Source: an uncultured Oscillospiraceae bacterium (GTDB taxonomy: Bacteria > Bacillota > Clostridia > Oscillospirales > Oscillospiraceae). From it: 7,402 nt of DNA. This document shows positions 1 through 5,235 of this stretch, one piece after another. Every line of letters begins with the position of its first letter. Positions within the stretch are counted from its first letter, which is position 1. The stretch spans positions 1,669 to 9,070 of the forward strand of contig CAJOFI010000145.1 of assembly GCA_905233595.1 (NCBI GenBank), written 5' to 3'. A program made the translations under genes and the position numbers. The notes beneath the pieces were generated by a model that saw only the letters and a program-made list of their open reading frames with translations, was not told where the DNA came from and did not search any database.

Positions 1-1104
1 GGCGGGCTTGCCGCCGTTGCTGCCCGCGCCGGTCAGCAGCAGAATCGCGGCGAGGTTCGTGCACATGCAGCGGGCGGAGCGCTCGAACATGGCGCGGCAG
101 ATCGCCTCCACGAAGGCTTCGTCCTCCGCGGTCTCGCAGATCTGCTCGAGCCGTTCGCCGCTGGCCCAGGCGTCGATGACCGCCGAGTCGATCCAACCCA
201 TGGCGCGCACGCGCTCAGAAGCCTGCGGGGACAAAAGCCCCTCGTCCGCCGCCGCGCGCAGCATCGTGTGGCACAGCTCGCCCAGGTACACGCCCGCAGT
301 CAGCTTCTCAAAATGCTTCTGGCCGGGGTTGTGGCTGTTCTCGTCGAGTATGCGGTCAAAGTCGCCGCCCCGGATGCCGTCGTACATACCGGACTCCAGG
401 TTCACGATCATGCTGCGGTCGGAGTCCAGCCCCAGCTTGCCGATGCGCCTTGCGGGCAGGGAGCAGCAGGTGTTCGTGCCCGTGCCGCTGACCTGGCCGA
501 TGAAGCCGCTGTAATCGCTGCGCCGCACGGCGGCAAGCCCGCCCAGAAGCACCGCGACGGTGTCGTTCAAAATCACGACCTTGGTGCCAAACACGCCCCG
601 GCGCTCCAGCTCAGCCTTCAGCGAGGCCGCCACCAGCTGCCCCTCGCAGCCGGTGATGACCACTTCCTTGTCGATGCGCTGCACCCTGCCGTCGATCTCG
701 GGCGTGATGTCCGCCGAGAAGGAGAAGCAGAAGCCCACCTTATGCGTCTTATCCATCAGGGAGATGATGGCGTTTGCGGTGAAGGAGATGAACTCCTCCC
801 AGGTGGCGGGGCGGTCGATGCCGGGCATTTTCCACTTGCTCAGCCCCTCCACCTTGTAGCCGGAATCGTCAAAGGTGATGAGCGCCTTGCGGAAGTTGGT
901 GCCGCCCGCGTCGATGACCACCACGGGCTGGTTCCGGGGGATCGCCCCGTCGTCGCTCAGATAGGTGGGGATCATGGGCAGAGAGCCGCCCTCACCGGCG
1001 AGGCCGCGCTCCATCTCGTCCTTCATCTTCCAGGCGTCGCGCGCAGGCTCCACCTTTTCCGGCTCCATGCCGTGCCGTTTCAGAAATTCTGCTGCCGTGC
1101 TCAT
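1..1104 (-). CDS. Hexokinase, eukaryotic-like family (3' end outside window)
   Basis: Likely ATP-dependent phosphorylation of glucose or other hexoses to the 6-phosphate in the cytosol, feeding glycolysis. The reading frame is open for 368 codons from ATG at 1104 to the left edge with no stop, so the C-terminal part is missing; I expect some tens of residues more. Visible motifs are VVVIDAGGTNFRKA at 61-74 (phosphate-1 loop of the actin/hexokinase ATPase fold), VGFCFSFSADI at 123-133 (sugar-binding segment), LNDTVAVLLGG at 179-189 with the probable catalytic base Asp181, GQVSGTGTN at 203-211, and NLESGMYDG at 235-243 with a sugar-contacting Glu. These match the hexokinase family rather than ROK or Glk glucokinases. 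It is the last visible gene of the nfeD-SPFH operon, 66 bases after the SPFH stop. No strong Shine-Dalgarno directly precedes the ATG, only GAAAGAG; a purine-rich GAAAGGAAA lies behind a hairpin. Met13 is an alternative start but has no better ribosome binding site. Substrate range cannot be read from sequence. Confidence 0.88.
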   Translation of the reverse strand, partial: MSTAAEFLKRHGMEPEKVEPARDAWKMKDEMERGLAGEGGSLPMIPTYLSDDGAIPRNQPVVVIDAGGTNFRKALITFDDSGYKVEGLSKWKMPGIDRPATWEEFISFTANAIISLMDKTHKVGFCFSFSADITPEIDGRVQRIDKEVVITGCEGQLVAASLKAELERRGVFGTKVVILNDTVAVLLGGLAAVRRSDYSGFIGQVSGTGTNTCCSLPARRIGKLGLDSDRSMIVNLESGMYDGIRGGDFDRILDENSHNPGQKHFEKLTAGVYLGELCHTMLRAAADEGLLSPQASERVRAMGWIDSAVIDAWASGERLEQICETAEDEAFVEAICRAMFERSARCMCTNLAAILLLTGAGSNGGKPA

Positions 1105-1115
1105 AACGCTCTTTC

Positions 1116-1139
1116 AGCGGGCGGCAAACGCCGCCCGCT
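1116..1139 (-). promoter_or_regulatory. Intercistronic hairpin before hexokinase
   Basis: AGCGGGCGGC and GCCGCCCGCT form a perfect 10-bp GC-rich stem with a 4-base loop, in the gap between the SPFH stop and the hexokinase start. Read in the direction of transcription (minus strand) it is followed by GAAAGAGCG, not a T-run, so it is not a convincing intrinsic terminator of the operon. It could protect the upstream message from 3' exonucleases, attenuate hexokinase expression, or bring the purine-rich GAAAGGAAA on its far side closer to the ATG. The function is inference; the stem itself is plain in the sequence. Confidence 0.6.
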
Positions 1140-1170
1140 TTCCTTTCTGTCTTATATCGTATGGGTATTT

Positions 1171-2058
1171 TTACTTTTCCCTGGCTGCCTCGACAACGCC
1201 GGAGGCGAGCCCGGCGAGACCCTGGATCTCGCTGGGGATGATGATCTTTGTGGCCTGGCCATTGGCGGCGGCGGCGAAGGACTCGAGCGCCTTGATGCGG
1301 ATCACCGCGTCGGTGGGCGCGGCCTCGTTGATGAGACGGATGCCCTCGGCGGTGGCGGTCTGCACCTTCAGGATGGCCTCGGCCTGACCTTCGGCCTCGA
1401 GGATCTGCTGCTGCTTCTTCGCGTCGGCGCGCAGGATCGCGGACTCCTTCTCGCCCTCGGCCTCAAGGATCGCGGCGCGCTTCTCGCCCTCGGCGCGCAG
1501 GATCGCCTCACGGCGCTCACGCTCGGCCTTCATCTGCTTCTCCATCGCGTTCTGGATCTCCTTGGGAGGCAGGATGTTCTTGAGCTCGACGCGGTTGACC
1601 TTGATGCCCCAGGGATCGGTGGCCTCGTCAAGGATGGCGCGCATCTTGGTGTTGATGATGTCGCGGCTGGTCAGGCACTGGTCAAGCTCCAGGTCGCCGA
1701 TGATGTTACGCAGCGTGGTCGCGGCCAGGTTCTCGATGGCGACCATGGGCTGCTCGATGCCGTAGGTGTAGAGCTTGGGGTCGGTGATCTGGAAGTAGAC
1801 CACGGTGTCGATCTGCATGGTGACGTTGTCCTTGGTGATCACGGGCTGGGGCGGGAAGTCCGCCACCTGCTCCTTGAGCGTGACGACCTTGGCGATTCTC
1901 TCGATGAAGGGGATCTTGAAGTGCATGCCGACGTTCCAGGTCTCCTTGTAAGCGCCGAGACGCTCGATGACGTAGGCCTTCGCCTGCTGGACGACGCGGA
2001 TGTTGCGGATCAGGATCACAACGATCAGAAGGATCAATGCGGCAATGACAATGGGCAT
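1171..2058 (-). CDS. SPFH/band-7 (stomatin/paraslipin-like) membrane protein
   Basis: A 295-residue membrane scaffold protein of the SPFH family (stomatin, prohibitin, flotillin, HflK/C), of the QmcA/paraslipin type. Such proteins form large oligomers on the membrane and organise microdomains. One N-terminal membrane segment covers residues 2-18. The SPFH domain follows at about 20-180, with hallmarks ERLGAYKETWNVGMHFKIPF (32-51), DNVTMQIDTVVYFQITDP (77-94) and LRNIIGDLELDQCLTSRD (116-133). A charged Glu/Ala/Lys helix with an 11-residue repeat occupies about 172-232, then a conserved tail ends at AAREK. The start was chosen at ATG 2058 because AAAGGAG stands 8 bases upstream; the frame stays open further upstream but that would overlap nfeD without a binding site. 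It follows the NfeD-family gene by 37 bases, the usual arrangement for this pair, so the two are almost certainly co-transcribed and act together at the membrane. Confidence 0.95.
   Translation of the reverse strand: MPIVIAALILLIVVILIRNIRVVQQAKAYVIERLGAYKETWNVGMHFKIPFIERIAKVVTLKEQVADFPPQPVITKDNVTMQIDTVVYFQITDPKLYTYGIEQPMVAIENLAATTLRNIIGDLELDQCLTSRDIINTKMRAILDEATDPWGIKVNRVELKNILPPKEIQNAMEKQMKAERERREAILRAEGEKRAAILEAEGEKESAILRADAKKQQQILEAEGQAEAILKVQTATAEGIRLINEAAPTDAVIRIKALESFAAAANGQATKIIIPSEIQGLAGLASGVVEAAREK
1375..1506 (-). repeat. Four 33-base tandem repeats inside the SPFH gene
   Basis: Residues 185-228 of the SPFH protein fall into four consecutive 11-residue units: AILRAEGEKRA, AILEAEGEKES, AILRADAKKQQ and QILEAEGQAEA. 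The DNA is correspondingly repetitive (33-base period). Hendecad units of this type are known to form straight or slightly right-handed coiled coils in SPFH proteins, which build the wall of the oligomeric cage. Unit number may vary between strains; this is inference. Confidence 0.8.
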
Positions 2059-2095
2059 AACGATTACTCCTTTACATATTATTCTGAATTTCAGT

Positions 2096-2491
2096 TTACT
2101 TCTTGCGGACAATGAGCTTGACGCCCTCGATGCGCAGGATGCTCAGCACCTCGCCGACCTCGGCGCACTGCCCCTCCTGCTCCATGCGGGCGGTCCAGGT
2201 TTTGCCGGCGACGGCGGCGGCGCCGGTGCCGCGCAGGGCATTGGTGGGCTTTACGCGACTGTTGACGTACTTCTTCACGAGCGGCCTCGTGAGCGCGAGC
2301 GAGGCGACGGACACCACGATAAACCACAGCAGTTGCAGCCACAGCGGGGCATGCAGCGCCGCGGCCAGCAGCGCCGCCAGCGCGCCCAGGGCAAACCAGA
2401 TGGAGATCAGCCCCGGCACCAGCCCTTCCACCACCAGCAGCACGATCATGGCGATCAGCCACACCAGCGCCATATTCACGTTTTCAAGCAT
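2096..2491 (-). CDS. NfeD-family membrane protein (short form)
   Basis: A 131-residue NfeD-like protein, the short form lacking the ClpP-like protease domain. Such proteins partner SPFH scaffolds and are thought to stabilise or regulate their membrane assemblies. Residues 8-26 (ALVWLIAMIVLLVVEGLVP) and 29-68 supply three or so hydrophobic membrane segments. Residues about 80-131 match the C-terminal OB-fold: TNALRGTGAAAV, GKTWTARMEQEG and a final VGEVLSILRIEGVKLIVRKK. The ATG at 2491 has AAAGGAG 8 bases upstream; a GTG three codons earlier (2500) lies right against that site and is less likely. It is the first gene of the minus-strand operon, with a promoter about 40 bases upstream, and the SPFH gene follows 37 bases downstream. 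The family call is solid; no biochemical activity can be assigned. Confidence 0.9.
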   Translation of the reverse strand: MLENVNMALVWLIAMIVLLVVEGLVPGLISIWFALGALAALLAAALHAPLWLQLLWFIVVSVASLALTRPLVKKYVNSRVKPTNALRGTGAAAVAGKTWTARMEQEGQCAEVGEVLSILRIEGVKLIVRKK

Positions 2492-2508
2492 GGGGAACAC
2501 TCCTTTCC

Positions 2509-2525
2509 GACAGAAACAGTCTGTC
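2509..2525 (-). promoter_or_regulatory. Dyad at the presumed 5' end of the nfeD mRNA
   Basis: GACAGA and TCTGTC flank a 5-base loop, forming a 6-bp inverted repeat. By spacing from the -10 box, transcription on the minus strand should start near 2526, so the dyad covers about +1 to +17 and lies just upstream of the AAAGGAG of nfeD. It could be a 5' stabilising stem-loop or an operator for a dimeric repressor. The inverted repeat is seen; the role is inferred. Confidence 0.4.
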
Positions 2526-2532
2526 CGTCCTT

Positions 2533-2561
2533 ATTATAGTATGTACATGGCGTTTTCGCAA
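2533..2561 (-). promoter_or_regulatory. Sigma-A promoter of the nfeD-SPFH-hexokinase operon
   Basis: On the minus strand, -35 TTGCGA (complement of 2556-2561) is separated by exactly 17 bases from a perfect -10 TATAAT (complement of 2533-2538). It faces left into the NfeD-family gene and predicts a leader of about 35 bases. It is the only good promoter seen for the three minus-strand genes; I found none inside the two intergenic gaps. Confidence 0.8.
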
Positions 2562-2609
2562 GAGCTTTTGACAGGGGAAAGAAAATTTTGCTCTTTCACA
2601 CTTTAGTTC

Positions 2610-2638
2610 TTTACATTTCTGTCGCGCTGATGTAAGAT
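2610..2638 (+). promoter_or_regulatory. Sigma-A promoter of the yerC-like operon
   Basis: -35 TTTACA (2610-2615), 17-base spacer, -10 TAAGAT (2633-2638). Both boxes are near consensus and the predicted start near 2645 gives a leader of about 32 bases to the ATG at 2677. It is divergent from the nfeD promoter, with about 50 bases between the two -35 boxes. Possible autoregulation by the YerC-like protein is not shown by any obvious operator. Confidence 0.65.
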
Positions 2639-2676
2639 AGGGTAAAATCGAAAACAAATCTTAACGGGAGGTTTTC

Positions 2677-2973
2677 ATGAACAAGCTCAACCGCAAGCCC
2701 CGCAACGACCGGATGTATGAGGCGATCCTCTCCCTCACCTCCGTGGAGGAGTGCAAGAAGTTTCTGGACGATCTGTGCTCCATCTCGGAGCTGATGGCGA
2801 TGGAGCAGCGCTTTCAGGTGGCGGCCTGCCTCAACGACGGGATGATCTACAACGACATCCTCGCGGAGACCGGCGCCTCGAGCGCGACCATCAGCCGCGT
2901 CAACCGCTCCCTGCAATACGGCAGCGGCGGCTACGAGATTGCCTTCTCGCGGCTCAAGGAGATGGGCAAATGA
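2677..2973 (+). CDS. YerC/YecD-family TrpR-like DNA-binding protein
   Basis: A 98-residue protein of the YerC/YecD family, small all-helical proteins related in fold to the Trp repressor and thought to bind DNA; their ligand and targets are generally not established. Characteristic segments are the N-terminal helix with LTSVEECKKFLDDLCS (20-35), AMEQRFQVAACLNDG (41-55), and a helix-turn-helix at about 58-80 in which NDILAETGASSATISRVNRS matches the TrpR-type recognition unit. The length is normal for the family and the gene looks complete. GGGAGG ends 5 bases before the ATG. Its stop codon overlaps the start of the methyltransferase gene (ATGA), so the two are translationally coupled. No tryptophan-biosynthesis gene is nearby, so a role in Trp control is not supported here. 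Confidence 0.93.
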   Translation: MNKLNRKPRNDRMYEAILSLTSVEECKKFLDDLCSISELMAMEQRFQVAACLNDGMIYNDILAETGASSATISRVNRSLQYGSGGYEIAFSRLKEMGK

Positions 2974-3692
2974 GCGCTTACGGGGCGCTTTCAGCCTGGT
3001 ACGACACGCTCACGGGCGACGTGCCCTATTCGCGGTTCGCGGATCTATACGAGGCGGAGTTTGCCCGCGACGGCGGCGAATTCCGTCTCCTTTTAGACCT
3101 CTGCTGCGGCACCGGGACGCTCACGGCGGAGATGGCGCGGCGCGGCTACGAGCTCATCGGGGTGGACGCCTCGACCGACATGCTGATGCAGGCGTGCGAA
3201 AAGTGCGGCGCTCTGCCCGTCCCTCCGCTGCTGCTCTGCCAGGACGCGAAGGACATTGACCTCTACGGCACGGTGGACGCGGCATACTGTTCTCTCGACG
3301 GCTTCAATTATATCGCCCCCTCTTCTCTGCGCACGGTGTTTTCCCGCCTGCGGTACTTCATCCGCCCCGGCGGCCTTCTCTTGTTTGACGTACATACGCC
3401 GGAATGGTTCCGCTCTCTGGACGGGGAAATTTTTGTCGATGAATCGGACGACGTGCTCTGCCTCTGGCGGGCGGATTTCGACGAGGCGGATAAAAAGATC
3501 ATCTACGGCATGGATCTCTTCGAGCGGCAGGGGCGTCTCTGGAAGCGCAGCGGCGAGGAGCACGTGGAATACGCGCATGAGCTGAGCTGGCTCACGGATA
3601 CGCTCACGCAGCTCGGCTATACCGGCGTGCGGCTGATCACCGACTGCCCGCAGAAGGACCGGGGGCGGGTATTTCTCTGCGCTGTACGATGA
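2970..3692 (+). CDS. Class I SAM-dependent methyltransferase, substrate unknown
   Basis: A 240-residue Rossmann-fold methyltransferase. SAM-binding motif I is LLDLCCGTGTLT (41-52). The acidic residue that binds the ribose is Asp66 in IGVDAS, the adenine-side motif is QDAKDID (91-97), and motif IV-like LDGFNYI follows at 109-115. The strand-5 region is IRPGGLLLFDVHTPEW (131-146). The N-terminus SAYGALSAWYDTLTGDVPYS matches the cap of small-molecule or tRNA/protein methyltransferases of the 'YDxLt.dv.Y' type. The substrate cannot be told from sequence. The start at ATG 2970 is supported by AAGGAG 8 bases upstream, inside the end of the yerC-like gene, and by the ATGA stop-start overlap; the same frame is open further upstream but there it only shadows yerC. 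It is followed after 110 bases by hslO in the same direction. Confidence 0.92.
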   Translation: MSAYGALSAWYDTLTGDVPYSRFADLYEAEFARDGGEFRLLLDLCCGTGTLTAEMARRGYELIGVDASTDMLMQACEKCGALPVPPLLLCQDAKDIDLYGTVDAAYCSLDGFNYIAPSSLRTVFSRLRYFIRPGGLLLFDVHTPEWFRSLDGEIFVDESDDVLCLWRADFDEADKKIIYGMDLFERQGRLWKRSGEEHVEYAHELSWLTDTLTQLGYTGVRLITDCPQKDRGRVFLCAVR

Positions 3693-3696
3693 GAGG

Positions 3697-3783
3697 AAAG
3701 TGAAGAGTGAATAGTGAACCGTTATGGTGTTATTGGAATCGTCGCGGAGCGACACCTTCACTTTTCGCCATTCACTATTCACT
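3697..3783. repeat. Palindromic repeat element between methyltransferase and hslO
   Basis: AGTGAATAGTGAA (3706-3718) and its exact complement TTCACTATTCACT (3771-3783) form a 13-bp inverted repeat around about 50 bases that contain an inner hairpin, GTCGC-GGA-GCGAC (3741-3753). A second pair, AAAGTGAA (3697-3704) with TTCACTTT (3757-3764), arises from the heptad period GTGAAKA in the arms. The AT-rich heptad arms are unlike the GC-rich genes on either side, which suggests a mobile or dispersed repeat. It could instead be a processing site in the operon message. No T-run follows, so it is not a standard terminator. Confidence 0.7.
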
Positions 3784-3802
3784 GTTTCAGAAAGGATATT
3801 TT

Positions 3803-4699
3803 ATGGATAAAATCATTCGCGCGACCGCCGCTGACGGCTTTATCAAGATGGCGGTCATCACCGCGCGGGACACGGTGGAGCGTGCCCGCGTGATCCACGG
3901 CTGCTCCCCGACCGCCTCGGCCGCGCTGGGCAGAACGCTCTGCGCCGCCTCCCTGCTGGGCGAGGCGATGAAGGAGGAGAACGCCACGCTCACCATCCGC
4001 GTAAACGGCGGCGGCCCCATCGGGAGCGTCATCGCCGTGTCGGATTCCGAGGGCTTCGTGCGCGGCACGGTGGGCGACCCGACGGTCGATCCGCCCCGTC
4101 GGCGCGACGGGAAGCTCAACGTCGGCGCGGCTGTCGGCGCGGACGGCATGCTCACCGTGAGCCGCGACATCGGCCTGCGCGAGCCCTACATCGGCTCGAC
4201 CGAGCTGCGCTCCGGCGAGATCGCCGAGGACGTCACCGCCTATCTGCTGGAGAGCGAGCAGGTGCCCTCCGCCTGCGCCCTGGGCGTGCTGGTGGACACC
4301 GACAGGAGCATCAAGGCCGCCGGGGGCTTCATCGTGCAGCTCATGCCCGGGGCGGACGAGGCGCTGATCACAAAGCTTGAGGACAACATCTTCCTCATGG
4401 ATCAGCTCACTACCATCCTCGACGAGGACGGCACCGACGCCATCTTCGCCCAGGTGCTCAAGGGGCTGGAATACCACCTCGTAGGCGAAGCGCCGGTGGG
4501 CTACCGCTGCTATTGCAGCCGGGAGCGCGTGGAGGACGCCCTGCGCTGCATCGAGCCGAGCGAGCTTGAGGAGATGATCGGCGCGGGCGAGACCGTGGGC
4601 ATCTCCTGCGAGTTCTGCGACGCGCACTACGCCTTCTCCCCCGACGATCTGCGCGGTCTTCTGCGCAAAAACGAGAAAAATGAAAAAATTGAAAAATAG
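3803..4699 (+). CDS. hslO: Hsp33 redox-regulated chaperone
   Basis: A 298-residue Hsp33, a cytosolic holdase chaperone that is switched on by oxidation and unfolding stress and protects unfolding proteins until they can be refolded by other chaperones. The N-terminal domain shows the family signature MDKIIRATAADGFIKM (1-16), then TIRVNGGGPIGSVIAVSDS (64-82) and GRTLCAASLLGEAMK (43-57). The C-terminal redox switch is intact, with the four zinc ligands arranged as CYC (236-238) and CEFC (269-272), the CXC and CXXC pairs that form disulfides on activation. Length is normal. The tail is a short Lys/Glu/Asn-rich stretch. The ATG at 3803 follows AAAGGA by 6 bases; an in-frame extension of 32 codons upstream only translates the palindromic repeat. 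It is probably co-transcribed with the yerC-like and methyltransferase genes, as I see no separate promoter. Confidence 0.97.
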   Translation: MDKIIRATAADGFIKMAVITARDTVERARVIHGCSPTASAALGRTLCAASLLGEAMKEENATLTIRVNGGGPIGSVIAVSDSEGFVRGTVGDPTVDPPRRRDGKLNVGAAVGADGMLTVSRDIGLREPYIGSTELRSGEIAEDVTAYLLESEQVPSACALGVLVDTDRSIKAAGGFIVQLMPGADEALITKLEDNIFLMDQLTTILDEDGTDAIFAQVLKGLEYHLVGEAPVGYRCYCSRERVEDALRCIEPSELEEMIGAGETVGISCEFCDAHYAFSPDDLRGLLRKNEKNEKIEK

Positions 4700-4702
4700 A
4701 TA

Positions 4703-4731
4703 TTGACAAAATCGTTTTTATCGGGTATTAT
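4703..4731 (+). promoter_or_regulatory. Strong sigma-A promoter of the tRNA operon
   Basis: Perfect -35 TTGACA (4703-4708), 17-base spacer, -10 TATTAT (4726-4731). The predicted start near 4738 leaves a leader of only about 8 bases before tRNA-Val. It begins three bases after the hslO stop, and there is no terminator between, so hslO transcription should also read into the tRNAs. Confidence 0.88.
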
Positions 4732-4745
4732 AACAAAGCTGTCGC

Positions 4746-4822
4746 GGGAGCATAGCTCAGCTGGTTAGAGCACCTGCCTTACAAGCAGGGGGTCACTGGT
4801 TCGAGTCCAGTTGTTCCCACCA
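4746..4822 (+). tRNA. tRNA-Val (anticodon UAC)
   Basis: A full 77-base cloverleaf. The acceptor GGGAGCA pairs with TGTTCCC, with one G-T. The D-arm is GCTC/GAGC, the anticodon stem CCTGC/GCAGG encloses loop CTTACAA with anticodon TAC, and the T-arm ACTGG/CCAGT encloses TTCGAGT. The discriminator is A and CCA is encoded at 4820-4822. It reads GUA and, through wobble modification, other Val codons. It is the first gene of the tRNA operon. Confidence 0.97.
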
Positions 4823-4863
4823 TCTTCCAGAAAGCTTCCCTCTTGCACGGCAGCTTTGAATAT

Positions 4864-4939
<76 letters not shown>

Positions 4940-4959
4940 CCCCGTTTCTTCAAACGGGG
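4940..4959 (+). other. Hairpin between tRNA-Phe and tRNA-Gly
   Basis: CCCCGTTT and AAACGGGG form a perfect 8-bp stem with a 4-base loop that starts at the very next base after the CCA of tRNA-Phe. TCTAC separates it from tRNA-Gly. No T-run follows, so it is probably a processing or spacer structure rather than a terminator. Confidence 0.65.
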
Positions 4960-4964
4960 TCTAC

Positions 4965-5040
4965 GCGGGCATAGCTCATCCGGTAGAGCGCCACCTTGCC
5001 AAGGTGGAGGTAGCGAGTTCGAGCCTCGTTGCCCGCTCCA
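4965..5040 (+). tRNA. tRNA-Gly (anticodon GCC)
   Basis: A 76-base cloverleaf. Acceptor GCGGGCA pairs perfectly with TGCCCGC. D-arm GCTC/GAGC, anticodon stem CCACC/GGTGG with loop TTGCCAA (anticodon GCC), T-arm GCGAG/CTCGT with loop TTCGAGC. Discriminator T and encoded CCA at 5038-5040. It reads GGC and GGU codons. Confidence 0.97.
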
Positions 5041-5044
5041 AAAC

Positions 5045-5074
5045 AGATTTGCGGGTTTCATCGCCCGCAAATCT
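5045..5074 (+). other. Hairpin between tRNA-Gly and tRNA-Cys
   Basis: AGATTTGCGGG and CCCGCAAATCT form a perfect 11-bp stem with an 8-base loop. It lies 4 bases after the CCA of tRNA-Gly and 5 bases before tRNA-Cys. There is no T-run after it, so it is unlikely to stop transcription; a role in precursor processing is inferred. Confidence 0.65.
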
Positions 5075-5079
5075 TATAT

Positions 5080-5154
5080 GGCGCCATAGCCAAGTGGTAA
5101 GGCAGCGGACTGCAAATCCGCGATTCCCCAGTTCAAGTCTGGGTGGCGCCTCCA
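5080..5154 (+). tRNA. tRNA-Cys (anticodon GCA)
   Basis: A 75-base cloverleaf. Acceptor GGCGCCA pairs perfectly with TGGCGCC. The D-arm is short (GCC/GGC), the anticodon stem GCGGA/TCCGC encloses CTGCAAA (anticodon GCA), and the T-arm CCCAG/CTGGG encloses TTCAAGT. The discriminator is T, as usual for tRNA-Cys, with encoded CCA at 5152-5154. It is the last gene of the operon; the discriminator and CCA are also the first four bases of the terminator stem. Confidence 0.97.
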
Positions 5155-5194
5155 ATACGAAAGGACACGCGAAAGCGTGTCTTTTCGTATTGGA
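5151..5194 (+). terminator. Terminator hairpin of the tRNA operon, fused to tRNA-Cys 3' end
   Basis: 5151-5170 pairs with 5175-5194 over 20 bp, closed by a GAAA tetraloop, with a single G-T wobble (5163 with 5182). The core GACACGC-GAAA-GCGTGTC followed by TTTT (5182-5185) is a standard intrinsic terminator. The outer part of the stem (TCCAATACGAAA with TTTCGTATTGGA) extends back over the discriminator and CCA of tRNA-Cys, so the helix abuts its acceptor stem directly. Because the long stem is nearly symmetrical it might also act on transcripts from the other side. Confidence 0.85.
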
Positions 5195-5213
5195 GCACAG
5201 TCCCGGCGCAAAA

Positions 5214-5234
5214 CCGAAGACTGAAAACTGAAAA
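5214..5234. repeat. Short heptad repeat (CTGAAAA)
   Basis: CCGAAGA, CTGAAAA and CTGAAAA follow each other as three seven-base units, directly beside the MITE-like element. The heptad period recalls the GTGAATA heptads in the palindromic repeat at 3697-3783, although the sequences differ. It has no coding potential and its function is unknown. Confidence 0.5.
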
Positions 5235-5235
5235 A

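Noticed and set aside
1141..1185. A separate promoter for hexokinase (TATAAG-like box on the minus strand)
   Set aside because: No -35 hexamer at suitable spacing; the sequence there is A-rich.
2084..2094. Small palindrome CTGAATTTCAG between the NfeD-family and SPFH genes
   Set aside because: Only 5 bp around a central base, so it is expected by chance and too weak for a terminator.
268..2115. A 615-codon plus-strand open frame across the hexokinase and SPFH genes
   Set aside because: It is antisense to two clear genes. Its translation is low-complexity, His/Asp/Leu/Gly-rich, typical of the opposite strand of GC-rich coding DNA, and has no ribosome binding site.
2577..2597. Imperfect dyad GAAAGA...TCTTTC as a YerC operator
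   Set aside because: Only six base pairs match around a non-symmetrical centre, and there is no resemblance to the known TrpR operator core CTAG.
2568..2600. A perfect TTGACA on the plus strand (2568-2573) as a second promoter for the yerC-like gene
   Set aside because: No acceptable -10 box stands 16-18 bases downstream (the sequence there is CTCTTT); the TTTACA/TAAGAT pair fits better.
5151..5194. The tRNA-Cys 3' end and its second copy (ATTGGA) as an integration attachment site
   Set aside because: The copies are inverted, not direct, and form the two arms of a terminator; no integrase or island boundary is present.
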